From Corallococcus sp. AS-1-6 (GTDB lineage Bacteria > Myxococcota > Myxococcia > Myxococcales > Myxococcaceae): a stretch of 64,000 nt of DNA. The notes below the pieces were generated by a model. It was not told where the DNA came from, did no database searches, and saw only the letters and a program-made list of their open reading frames with translations. The DNA is taken from the NCBI RefSeq assembly GCF_020037015.1, contig NZ_JAIQDE010000016.1, positions 62,001 to 126,000 on the forward strand, given 5' to 3'. Both the position numbers and the translations under genes were made by a program. Positions 17,581 through 29,000 of this stretch are shown in pieces. How positions within the stretch are numbered: position 1 is the stretch's first letter; the number at the start of each line of letters is the position of its first letter.

Positions 17581-17599
17581 CGCGGGCATCGGGCCCGCG
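17581..17599 (+). other. Leader hairpin before the suf regulator
   Basis: CGCGGGC (17581-17587) pairs with GCCCGCG (17593-17599) around a 5-nt loop, in the presumed 5' leader and ten bases before the GAGGAGA ribosome-binding site of the first suf gene. It could affect translation initiation or mRNA stability; a chance stem in GC-rich DNA is also possible. Confidence 0.35.
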
Positions 17600-17624
17600 G
17601 ACAGTCCCGAGGAGACACCCACTC

Positions 17625-18122
17625 ATGCTCCGGATGAGCAAGATGACCGACTACGGCATCGTGCTGATGACCGAGCTGGCGCGCGCGGACGGGGAAACCC
17701 GCACCACGCGAGAGCTGGCGGCGCGCACGCATGTCGCCCTTCCGTCCGCGAGCAAGGTCCTGAAGGGCCTCTTGCAGGCGGGCCTGGTGGTGTCGCACCG
17801 GGGGGCGAGCGGCGGCTACGGCCTGTCACGTCCGGCGGAGGCCATCTCGCTGGCGGAGCTGGTGTCCGCGCTGGAGGGGCCGGTGTCCCTCACGGAGTGT
17901 GGCCAGCACCCGGGCAAGCCCGCCGGGCCCTGTGAGCTGGAGTCCGTCTGCCAGGTGCGCGGCCACTGGCGCCTCATCAACCAGGCCATCCAGGAAGCGC
18001 TGGGGAAGCTGACGCTCGCGGACCTGCGCGCGCCCGCGCCCCGCATGCCGGAGCGGCTGGTGGGCCTGGGCCTGCCGGCGTCCGTCGGCGCGCCTGCTTC
18101 CGTCACGGGAGTCCGCTCATGA
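17625..18122 (+). CDS. Rrf2-family Fe-S-responsive transcriptional regulator of the suf operon
   Basis: The start at ATG 17625 is supported by GAGGAGA 9 nt upstream. The 165-residue protein has an N-terminal winged helix-turn-helix ([16 protein letters not shown], then [22 protein letters not shown]) and the [14 protein letters not shown] wing typical of Rrf2. Three cysteines, C92, C103 and C109, have the spacing expected for Fe-S cluster binding in IscR/Rrf2 proteins. It probably senses cellular Fe-S status and represses its own operon. The gene overlaps sufB by 4 nt. It is the Rrf2-type SUF regulator, not the unrelated cyanobacterial SufR. Confidence 0.9.
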   Translation: MLRMSKMTDYGIVLMTELARADGETRTTRELAARTHVALPSASKVLKGLLQAGLVVSHRGASGGYGLSRPAEAISLAELVSALEGPVSLTECGQHPGKPAGPCELESVCQVRGHWRLINQAIQEALGKLTLADLRAPAPRMPERLVGLGLPASVGAPASVTGVRS

Positions 18123-19557
18123 GCAGCACCGAGACCATCCAGGAACTCACCCGCAAGGGCTACCAGGCGGGGTTCGTCACCCAGGTGGAGGCGGACACGC
18201 TGCCGCCCGGCCTGGACGAGGACGTCATCCGCGTCCTGTCCGCGAAGAAGAACGAGCCGGCCTTCATGCTGGAGTGGCGCCTGAAGGCGTACCGCCACTG
18301 GCTCACGCTGAAGGAGCCGTCGTGGCAGGCGGTGAAGTACCACCCCATCGACTACCAGGCCATCCGCTACTACTCGGCGCCCAAGCAGAAGCCGAAGAAG
18401 GACAGCCTGTCGGAGGTGGACCCCGAAATCCTCCGCACCTACGAGAAGCTGGGCATCCCGCTGGAGGAGCAGAAGCGCCTGCAGAACGTCGCGGTGGATG
18501 CCGTCTTCGACTCCGTGTCGGTGGCCACCACGTTCCGGGAGAAGCTCTACAAGGCGGGCGTCATCTTCTGCTCGTTCTCCGAAGCGGTGCGCGAGCACCC
18601 GGAGCTGGTGGAGCGCTACCTGGGCACGGTGGTGCCCTTCTCCGACAACTTCTTCGCGGCGCTCAACTCCGCGGTCTTCAGCGACGGCTCGTTCTGCTAC
18701 GTGCCCAAGGGCGTGAAGTGCCCCATGGAGCTGTCCACGTACTTCCGCATCAACGCGGCGGACACGGGCCAGTTCGAGCGCACGCTGCTCATCGCGGACG
18801 AAGGCGCCTCCGTGAGCTACCTGGAGGGCTGCACCGCGCCCATGCGCGACACCAACCAGTTGCACGCGGCGGTGGTGGAGCTGGTGGCGCTGGACGGCGC
18901 GTCCATCAAGTACAGCACGGTGCAGAACTGGTACCCGGGCGACGCGGAGGGCAAGGGCGGCATCTACAACTTCGTCACCAAGCGCGGCATCGCGCACCGG
19001 GGCTCCAAGATTTCGTGGACCCAGGTGGAGACGGGCTCGGCCATCACCTGGAAGTACCCCAGCGTCATCCTCAAGGGGGATGACTCGGTGGGCGAGTTCT
19101 ACTCGGTGGCGCTCACCAACCACCGGCAGCAGGCGGACACGGGCACGAAGATGGTGCACATCGGGAAGAACACCCGGTCCACCATCGTGTCCAAGGGCAT
19201 CTCCGCCGGCCGCGGGCAGAACACGTACCGGGGCCTGGTGAAGGTGCTCAAGAGCGCGGCGAACGCACGCAACTACACGCAGTGCGATTCGCTCCTGCTG
19301 GGCGACAAGTGCGGCGCCCACACGCTGCCGTACATCGAGGTGAAGAACGCGACCGCGCAGGTGGAGCATGAAGCGTCCACGTCGAAGATTGGCGAGGACC
19401 AGCTCTTCTACTGCCGGCAGCGCGGCATCTCGCAGGAGGACGCGGTGTCGATGATCGTGAACGGCTTCTGCCGGCAGGTCTTCAAGGAGCTGCCCATGGA
19501 GTTCGCCGTGGAGGCGCAGAAGCTCTTGGGCGTGAGCCTGGAAGGGAGCGTGGGGTG

Positions 19558-19558
<1 letters not shown>
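18119..19558 (+). CDS. sufB: Fe-S cluster assembly scaffold protein SufB
   Basis: At 479 residues this has the usual SufB length and diagnostic sequence ([19 protein letters not shown]-like [60 protein letters not shown]). SufB is the scaffold of the cytoplasmic SufBCD complex on which Fe-S clusters are built. The ATG lies in an ATGA overlap with the regulator gene, and its stop overlaps the sufC start. Conserved late segments ([22 protein letters not shown]) are intact, so it should be functional. Confidence 0.96.
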
Positions 19559-20336
<778 letters not shown>

Positions 20337-20340
<4 letters not shown>

Positions 20341-21643
20341 GCGCTTCCCACTACGTGGAGGTGGCCCGGGCCTTCCAGGCGCGCGCCGCGGCCCCCGCGT
20401 GGCTCCAGGCGCTGCGTGAGGAGGGCTTGAGCCAGTTCCAGGCGCGCGGCCTGCCCACGTCCAGGGACGAGGAGTGGAAGTACACGCCCGTGGCCACGCT
20501 GTCGTCGCACCCGTTCCAGCCCGCGCGGGACGTGCCCGCGGGCGAGGACGTGGTGCGGGCGGTGGCGCGGCTCTCGCTGCCCGGCCCCCGGCTCGTGTTC
20601 GTGGACGGGAGCTTCGTGCCGGCGCTGTCGGTGCTCACCGGCCTGCCGCGCGGCGTGGTGCTCAAGCCGCTGTCGCAGGCGCTGCGCGAGGACGGGGCGC
20701 TGCTCCAGGAGACGCTGGGCCGGTTCTCCCGGCCGTCCGCGCATGCCTTCACGTCGCTCAACGCGGCGCTGCTGGAGGAAGGCGCGCTGCTCACGCTCGC
20801 GCCCCGGGCCTTGAGTGAAGTTCCGGTGCAGTTGCTGTTCCTCGCGCGCGGCGGCGACGGGCCGGTGCTGGCCAGCCCGCGCGTCGTCGTGGTGGCGGGC
20901 GAGGGCAGCGAGGCCACGCTGGTGGAGACGTACGCGGGCCTGGGCTCGGGCGCGACGTTCACCAACGCGGTGACGGAGGTGTCGCTGGGGGACAACGCCA
21001 GCCTGCGCCACTTCAAGCTCCAGGCGGAGGGCGACACCGCGCTGCACCTGGGCGGGCTGTATTCGCGGCAGGGGCGGGACAGCCGCTTCCAGTCGCACGC
21101 GTTCTCCTTTGGCGGAGCACTGGCTCGCAACGAAGTGCACGCGGCCTTCGCGGGCGAGGGCGGCGAGTGCGTGCTCAACGGCCTGTTCGTGGGCCGGGGC
21201 ACGCAGCACCTGGACAACCGCACGGACCTGGACCACGCGGTGCCGCACTGCTCCAGCCGAGAGCTCTACAAGGGCGTGCTGGACGACCGCGCGCGCGGCA
21301 CCTTCCACGGGAGGATCCGCGTGCGCGAGGACGCGCAGAAGACGGACGCCAGCCAGCAGAGCCGCAACCTGCTGCTCTCCGAGGGCGCGCAGGTGGACGC
21401 CCGGCCGCAGTTGGAGATTGAAGCGGATGACGTGAAGTGCGCCCACGGCACGGCGGTGGGCCGGTTGGATGACAACGCGCTGTTCTACCTGCGCTCGCGC
21501 GGCATCCCGAAGGTGGAGGCGGAGCGGATGCTGACGCGGGCGTTCGCCAGCGAGCTGGTGCGCGCGGTGCCGGAGGGTCCGGTGCGCGCGCGGGTGGAGG
21601 CCTTGCTCGCGGAGAAGCTGCCGGGGACGGCGGAGGTGATGGG

Positions 21644-21647
<4 letters not shown>
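20337..21647 (+). CDS. sufD: Fe-S cluster assembly protein SufD
   Basis: The 436-residue product is SufD, the SufB paralogue that completes the SufBCD complex. It has the EEWKYTPVATL start region, TYAGLGSGATFTNAVTEV, a late FHGRIRVREDAQKTDASQ segment and SRGIPKVEAERMLTRAFASE near the C-terminus, matching the family. The start ATG overlaps the sufC stop by 4 nt, and the stop overlaps the start of sufS by 4 nt. Cytoplasmic; needed for iron entry and cluster stability in the complex, as known for the family. Confidence 0.94.
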
Positions 21648-22869
<1,222 letters not shown>

Positions 22870-22873
<4 letters not shown>

Positions 22874-23322
22874 GCTCGGACCTCAAGGACCTGTATCAAG
22901 AGGTGGTGCTGGAGCACTCCAAGCGCCCGCGCAACTTCCGGGTGGTGGAGGGCGCCACCTGCGCGGCGGAGGGCTACAACCCGCTGTGCGGCGACCAGCT
23001 CTCCGTGACGCTCAAGCTGGAGGACGGCGTCATCCGCGACATCGGCTTCCAGGGCCAGGGGTGCGCCATCTCCAAGGCCTCCGCGTCGCTGATGACGGGC
23101 GCGGTGAAGGACAAGACGCGGGAGGAGGCGCAGGCCCTCTTCGAGCGCGTGCACACGCTGGTGACGGAAGGCCCGGACAAGGTGGACGTGGAGGCGCTGG
23201 GCAAGCTCGCGGTGCTGTCGGGCGTGAGCGAGTTCCCGGCCCGGGTGAAGTGCGCGAGCCTGGCGTGGCACACGCTGAACGCGGCGCTGGATGGCCGCAC
23301 CACGTCGGTGTCGACGGAGTAG
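22870..23322 (+). CDS. sufU: Sulfur-transfer/zinc scaffold protein SufU
   Basis: Starting at GTG 22870 in a GTGA overlap with sufS, the 150-residue protein has LKDLYQEVVLEHSKRPRNF and three conserved cysteines, C40 (NPLCGDQ), C65 (GQGCAISKAS) and C128 (VKCASLAW). These match SufU, the zinc-containing sulfur acceptor that activates SufS, rather than a SufE-type partner. A longer upstream frame is only the sufS coding region in another frame. It lies 9 nt before the SufT gene. Confidence 0.93.
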
Positions 23323-23331
23323 GGAGGGGTC

Positions 23332-23883
23332 ATGCGAGGCGCGATGACGGTCATCGAGCGCGACGTGGACGCGATGCTCATCCCCAGCGGGGACAAGGTG
23401 TTGCTGCCGGCGGGCTCGGAGTTGACGGTGGTGCAGACGCTGGGCGGCAACGTCACGGTGCAGGACCCGTACGGCCAGTTGTTCCGCATCGACGAGAAGA
23501 ACGCGGACGTGCTGGGCGAACAGTACGCCGCCAAGGCGAAGCCGCCCGAGGCGAGCGTCACGCCCGGCGAGTTTCACGAGGAGCAGGTCTGGGAGCAGCT
23601 CCGCACGGTCTACGACCCGGAGATCCCGGTCAACATCGTGGAGCTGGGGCTGGTGTACACGTGCAAGGCCACGCCGCTGGACGAGGGCGGGCAGCGCGTG
23701 GACATCGAGATGACGCTGACGGCGCCCGGCTGCGGCATGGGGCAGGTGCTGGTGGAGGACGTGCGCTCCAAGGTGTCCGCGCTGCCCGGCGTGAAGGAGG
23801 CGAACGTGGAGCTCGTCTGGGAGCCCCAGTGGGACCAGAGCCGCATGTCGGACGTGGCGCGGCTCCAGTTGGGCTGGATGTGA
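23332..23883 (+). CDS. sufT: SufT-like MIP18 family (DUF59) Fe-S maturation protein
   Basis: The 183-residue product has an N-terminal extension (about 1-75, with LLPAGSELTVVQTLGGNVTVQD) and a C-terminal MIP18/DUF59 domain: LRTVYDPEIPVNIVELGLVY, IEMTLTAPGCGMGQVL and EANVELVWEPQW. This arrangement matches SufT, which helps mature Fe-S proteins, often found at the end of suf operons. The annotated start GTC-ATG 23332 follows sufU by 9 nt with an AGGGAGGGG-like ribosome-binding site; ATG 23344 is an alternative. Convergent with the PfpI gene, gap 10 nt. Confidence 0.9.
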   Translation: MRGAMTVIERDVDAMLIPSGDKVLLPAGSELTVVQTLGGNVTVQDPYGQLFRIDEKNADVLGEQYAAKAKPPEASVTPGEFHEEQVWEQLRTVYDPEIPVNIVELGLVYTCKATPLDEGGQRVDIEMTLTAPGCGMGQVLVEDVRSKVSALPGVKEANVELVWEPQWDQSRMSDVARLQLGWM

Positions 23884-23893
23884 GCGCCCGGCG

Positions 23894-24559
23894 TTAGGCC
23901 AGGGCCTTGCGGCCCCGTGCGACCAGGCCCAGCGTGGCCGCGGCGGCGAGCCCGCCCGCGAGCCACCGGGGCCAGCGCGGCGCGGCCTCCGTGGGGGCGC
24001 GGCGGGCGATGGCGGGCGACATGCGCTCCGCGAAGAGCTCCACCAGGGCGTGCTCGAAGGCGAGCAGGTCGTGGGGCCCTCGGCTGGACACCCAGTTGCC
24101 GTCGCGCACCACGGGCTCGTCCGTCCAGTGCGCGCCCGCGTTCTCCAGGTCGTTGCGGATGCCCGGCCAGGACGTCAGGTGCCGGCCCTCCAGCAGCCCC
24201 GCCGACGCGAGCAGCCACGGCCCGTGACAGATGACCGCGATGGGCATGTCCAACAGGTCCGCGTCCTTCACGAAGTCCAGCGCCAGGGCGCTCTGCCGGA
24301 GGAAGTCCGGGTTCATGAAGCCGCCGGGCAGGAGCAGCGCGTCGAAGTCCGCGGCCTTCACGTCGCGCAGCGTCGCGTCCACCCGCACCTTGCGGCCGGG
24401 CACCAGCAGGTTCATGCCCCGGATGCGGCCCTTGTGGAGGGAGACGATGGTGACGTGCGCGCCCTCTCGCTCCAGGCGCTTCACCGGCCGCGTCAGCTCC
24501 ACCTGCTCGAAGCCATCCGCCGCCAGCACGGCCACCTTCATCCCCTTCAGCTTCTTCAT
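23894..24559 (-). CDS. DJ-1/PfpI family protein with C-terminal membrane anchor
   Basis: The start is placed at ATG 24559, with a GGAGGACGGGG ribosome-binding site; the longer frame adds an unlikely 22 residues. About 221 residues: a PfpI/DJ-1 domain (KVAVLAADGFEQVELTRPVK, FDALLLPGG, then AVICHGPWLLASAGLL with the nucleophile-elbow cysteine in CHGP). Such proteins act as deglycases, proteases or stress-response chaperones. Unusually, the C-terminus ends with a hydrophobic helix and basic tail (LAGGLAAAATLGLVARG), which would anchor it to the membrane. It is divergent from the asparaginase gene across 234 nt that holds no clear promoter. Confidence 0.85.
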   Translation of the reverse strand: MKKLKGMKVAVLAADGFEQVELTRPVKRLEREGAHVTIVSLHKGRIRGMNLLVPGRKVRVDATLRDVKAADFDALLLPGGFMNPDFLRQSALALDFVKDADLLDMPIAVICHGPWLLASAGLLEGRHLTSWPGIRNDLENAGAHWTDEPVVRDGNWVSSRGPHDLLAFEHALVELFAERMSPAIARRAPTEAAPRWPRWLAGGLAAAATLGLVARGRKALA

Positions 24560-24793
24560 TGCCCCGTCCTCCCGGATGTCCTGCTGTCTGGCGCTGCCTA
24601 CAGCCCGAACCTGCACGGTGCACATGCCCCGACGGGAGGGGAAGCGGAGGGCAGGCGGACAGGCAGGCGCTCGGGGTGATGCCCTCTCGTTGGCGTATGC
24701 GGCGCGGCACCCGGCGGCGCTGGACGCCCTGGAGGAACGGCTTTACGACAAGGGGAGCCCGCCCGAGCGCGGGCCTCATTGGAGGCGCACGGC

Positions 24794-25963
24794 ATGTTCC
24801 CCTCGTTTTCTTCCCGGATGCATCGCGGCCTGCTCGCGAGCACCGCGCTGCTCCTGGCCCCGCTGGGCTGCGCCACGTCGTCGCAGGTGGGCGCCGCGCG
24901 TGACGAGGCGGCCTTGCGCACGGACGAACCGCCGCGCGTGAAGCCGAAGTGGGGGCTGGTCATCCACGGCGGCGCGGGCGTGATTTCACGTGAGAACCTG
25001 TCCCCGGAGCGCGAGGCCGCGATGCGCGCCGTGCTCACGGAGGCGCTCCAGGCGGGGCACGCGGTGCTGGTGAAGGGCGGCCGCGGCATGGACGCGGTGA
25101 CGGCGGCCATCCGCGTGATGGAGGACTCGCCGTACTTCAACGCCGGCAAGGGCGCGGTGTTCAACCACGACGGCGTGAACGAACTGGACGCGGCGGTGAT
25201 GGACGGCAAGACGCGCATGGCCGGCGCGGTGGCCGGCGTCCATCACATCCAGAACCCCATCGACCTGGCGCGGCTGGTGATGGAGAAGTCGCCGCACGTG
25301 ATGATGGTGGGCGACGGGGCGGAGGCCTTCGCGAAATCGCAGGGCGTGCCCCTGGTGGACGCGAAGTACTTCTACACGGAGGAGCGCTGGCAGGGCCTCC
25401 AGCGCGCGCTGGAGCAGGAGAACGCGAAGGGGGCACCGCCCGCGGAGCAGGGGCAGCCGTCCACGCCGGGCCAGTCGCCCGCGCAGCCGCAGCCGCAGCC
25501 CGGCTCGTCGCTGACGCCGGGGGTGGACCCCATCACGGGGGACCACAAGTTCGGCACGGTGGGCGCGGTGGCGTTGGACATGGACGGCAACCTCGCGGCG
25601 GGCACGTCCACGGGCGGCATGACCAACAAGCGCTTCGGCCGCGTGGGGGACTCGCCCATCATCGGCGCGGGCACCTACGCGGATGAGCGCTGCGCCGTCT
25701 CCGCCACGGGCCACGGCGAGTTCTTCATCCGCTACACGGTGGCGCGCGACATCTGCGCCCGCGTCGAGTACCAGGACCTGCCGCTCCCGGAGGCCGCCAA
25801 CTTCGTCATCCACGACGTGCTGGTGAAGGCCGGCGGCGAGGGCGGCGTCATCGCCATGGACCGCCAGGGCCACGTGGCCATGCCCTTCAACTCCAGCGGC
25901 ATGTACCGCGGCTACATCGGCGAGGACGGCACGCCCACCGTCGCCATCTTCCAGCAGCCGTAG
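24794..25963 (+). CDS. Isoaspartyl peptidase/L-asparaginase (Ntn hydrolase), lipoprotein
   Basis: ATG 24794 has a GGAGG 8 nt upstream. The 389-residue product has a leader ending in LLLAPLGC, so it should be exported and lipidated. The mature protein is a plant-type asparaginase: GLVIHGGAGVISREN, then YFNAGKGAVFN, a Gln/Pro-rich linker, and the autocleavage nucleophile threonine in KFGTVGAVALD, followed by GTSTGGMTNKRFGRVGDSP. The proenzyme splits before that Thr into alpha and beta subunits and then hydrolyses isoaspartyl peptides or asparagine. It is a different family from the asparaginase at the left edge. Convergent with the DUF3857-like gene. Confidence 0.9.
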   Translation: MFPSFSSRMHRGLLASTALLLAPLGCATSSQVGAARDEAALRTDEPPRVKPKWGLVIHGGAGVISRENLSPEREAAMRAVLTEALQAGHAVLVKGGRGMDAVTAAIRVMEDSPYFNAGKGAVFNHDGVNELDAAVMDGKTRMAGAVAGVHHIQNPIDLARLVMEKSPHVMMVGDGAEAFAKSQGVPLVDAKYFYTEERWQGLQRALEQENAKGAPPAEQGQPSTPGQSPAQPQPQPGSSLTPGVDPITGDHKFGTVGAVALDMDGNLAAGTSTGGMTNKRFGRVGDSPIIGAGTYADERCAVSATGHGEFFIRYTVARDICARVEYQDLPLPEAANFVIHDVLVKAGGEGGVIAMDRQGHVAMPFNSSGMYRGYIGEDGTPTVAIFQQP

Positions 25964-25981
25964 GCAGGCGGCCGGGCCCTG

Positions 25982-26011
25982 CTCCGCGCACCACGGACGT
26001 GGCGCGCGGAG
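25982..26011. terminator. Symmetrical hairpin between convergent genes
   Basis: CTCCGCGC-A-CCACG (25982-25995) pairs with CGTGG-C-GCGCGGAG (25998-26011) around a 2-nt turn with one A/C mismatch. It lies between two converging genes and could end both transcripts; there is no T-tract on either side, so intrinsic termination is uncertain. Confidence 0.45.
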
Positions 26012-26023
26012 GCGGCTCGAAGG

Positions 26024-29000
26024 CTACTGCTTCACGAGGAACAGCTCGCGCACCTGGAGCAGGTCCACGTCACCGGCGAAGCCGGAGAACTTCTCGTACT
26101 CCGCCGGCAGGATGCGGGCGCGGGGCAGGTTGAAGGACTCGGAGATGGTGAGCGTGCGCCCGTCCTGCTTCTCCGTCCGCGTGTAGTGGCCGAACTGGCT
26201 GTCCACCTTCAGGCCCGCCTGCGGGTCGCTGAGCTTCCAGCCCTGGGGCAGGGTGACCGCGACGTTCGTGCGGCTGGCCTCCGTGTCGTCGATGTAGAGC
26301 GGCGTGGTGCGCGAGGACAACTGCACGTAGCGCCGGCCCAGCAGGGCGGGGAAGGTGAGGGGGCCCAGCGCCATGCGGCTGTCGCCCTCCATGCGCCCGA
26401 AGCGCGGCACGGTGAACGCGTAGCGCAGCACGAAGGGCGCGCCCACCTCCTCCTGGTGCTCCAGCTTCACGGACGACAGCTCCGCGCCGCCGAAGTAGCG
26501 CGCCACCGCGCCCTGGAGCGCCTGGTTGCGGCTCTCCGCGGAGAGCTGCTCGAAGGCCTCGGCGATTTGAGCGGCCTCGAAGCCGGAGTAGACCTCCTCG
26601 CCCTGGCCCTTGAGGCTGCCGTCCGCGCCCAGCTCCAGCGTGAGCTTCACGTCCTTGCCCGCGCGCGGCTTGAGCGGCGGCGTCTTCACCTTCTGCAGCG
26701 GCTTGCCGGGCTCCGGCAGCAGGTACGCCTCGCGCTCGCCCATGGCGGTCTCCGGCAGCTCGCCGAAGGGGCCATAGCGCACGGACGTGTCCAGCCACAC
26801 CGGCTGCTCCCCCGGCACCTCCACGCGCAGCGCCGCGTAGGGCAGGAGCGCGTCCGCCGGGAAGAGGTACGGCGCGGGGTCGGTGTTGAAGGTGCGGATG
26901 GCCGCGATGCGCGACGGGATGCCCAGCGTCTCCAGGCCCGCCTTCATCACGGTGAGCCGGCTGCCCCGGTCCTGCGCCACGGTGGACGCCGCGGACTGCG
27001 CCAGGCTCGCGTCGCGGCCGGAGAAGCGCTTCATCACCGCCGCGTGCAGCGCCTTCACCGCCTCCAGGCCCTTCTTGCCCTCCGTGGCCTGGCGCGCGAA
27101 CGCCTCCACCTCCGAGGTGCGGATCCACCGGTCCTGGAACGCGTCTCCGTACACGCGCGCCAGCCCGTCGTTGCCCGTCTCGCCCGCGCCCACCATCACG
27201 AAGGGCAGGTACTCGTTGCCGGAGGGCGGCGCGTCCGGCTCCGGGATGAACGGCGGCACGCGGCGCGCGTCGTAGTGGAACACCTCCGCGTCGCCCTTCA
27301 CCTCCGGCGGCGGCGCCTTCATGCCGTGCGCGTCCACCTTCATGCCGCTGCCCTTGGGGGCCACGACGGTGTACGTGCTCCACGCGTTCGGCTGGTTGGC
27401 GATTTGAAAGTAGAACGCGGACGCGGTGAAGCCCGGCTGCGCGGGGCCCCGGTCGCTTTCGGGCAGCAGGTACTCCACCTCCACGGAGTCACCGACCTGC
27501 ACGCCGGGCAGGCTCATGGTGTCCTTGCCCTCGATGTTCTCCGGCTCCAGCACGCGGCCGTCCGCCTTGAGCGTGCGCAGCGCCAGCACCTGGGCGCCGC
27601 GGGGGATGTTCACCTCCGCGATCTCCTGCACGCCGGACTGCTCCAGCGCCTTCTGGATGGTGTGGATGCGGTTGACGAGCGAGCCGTCCGGGTAGACCTG
27701 CACCGCCGCCGCGTCCAGCACGTACGCCGCCGCGCTGCCGCCCGTCACGGGCGCCGCCTCGTAGGCCTTCAGCGCCTCCTTGCCGTCGATGGCGTACGCC
27801 GCCAGCAGCTCCTTGCCCGTCTTCGCCCGCTCCACCGCGCGGCGCAGCGCCAGGTCCGTGCCGTCCAGCTTCAGCGCCTGCTCGCGCAGCTTCAACGCCT
27901 CCGCGCCCTGGCCCGCGTACTCGCGCACGTCCGCCAGCCGCTTGAGGATCTCCGCGTTGCGCGGCCACACGGTGGACAGCGTCTGGAGCACCTTCGCCGC
28001 GTCGTCGTAGCGGCGCTGGCTCACGTAGACGCCGGAGAGCGCCGCCGCGGTGGTGAGGTTGTCCGGGTCCTGCGCGAGCAACTGCGTGTAGCCCTTCGCC
28101 GCGCCGTCCAGGTCGCCGCGCGTGCGCAGGTGGTCCACCCGCCGCGAGTCCGCGCCGGGGCAGCCCTCCTGGGCCTTCACCAGCTCGTCCGTGCGGGCCA
28201 CCGCGTCGCGCCGGCGCGCCAGCGAGTACTGCAACCCCAGCGCCTCGCACAGGCCCGGCTGGGCCTCCAGCGCGGCGGCGAGGGCCACCTCCGCCTGCGC
28301 GTCCACGTCCAGCGCCAGCGCGGCGCGGGCCATCAGGATGTGCACCGGGAAGCCCGCGGGCTTCACCGCGTCGCGCGCCGTCTTCAGCGTGTCCAGCGCG
28401 GTGGCCGGCTGGCCGTCATCCAGGAAGAGGTCCGCGCGCAGCAGCAGCGCGGCCACGTTGCCCGGGTCCTTCGCCAGCGCCGCCTCCAGGTCGCGCGTGG
28501 CCCGGCCTCGCGCCACCTTGGACGGGATGCCCCGGTCCTGCGCGGCCTGCTCCGCGCGCAGGGTGAGCAGCGCGGGCGTCGTCGCCTCCAGCTTCGCCAT
28601 CAGCCGGTGCGTGCCGTCCAGGTCGCGCGCCAGGCCGTCGCGCACCGCGAGGAAGGTGCTCAGCGTCTCGCCGGCCTCGCCCTGGAGCGCCTGGGCCAGG
28701 TCCTCCGCGCCCGGGTACAGGTCCGGGGCCTCCACCTCGCCCGGGGCGCTCGCGTTCCAGCGCGGCGCGGGCCCGGTGGCGGCGGTGAGGCGCACGCCGG
28801 AGGGGCTGCCGTCCGCCTTCGCCAGCGCGAAGGAGAGGCCGCCCTGCGTGTTGTCGCGGGACATCTTCACCACGAAGCGGTGCTTGCCGGCGGGCAGCTC
28901 CAGCGCGCGCACGCTCACCGTGGACGCGGTGCGCGCCCAGTCGCGGCGCTCCAGCACGGGGGCGCCGTCCATCAGCACGCGGTGCGACGTCTGGCTCACC

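Noticed and set aside
24650-24790. A fragment resembling part of an alpha/beta hydrolase (LAYAARHPAALDAL) upstream of the asparaginase gene
   Set aside because: Too short, without upstream coding sequence, and such Ala-rich phrases arise by chance in high-GC DNA; a relic cannot be excluded but is not supported.
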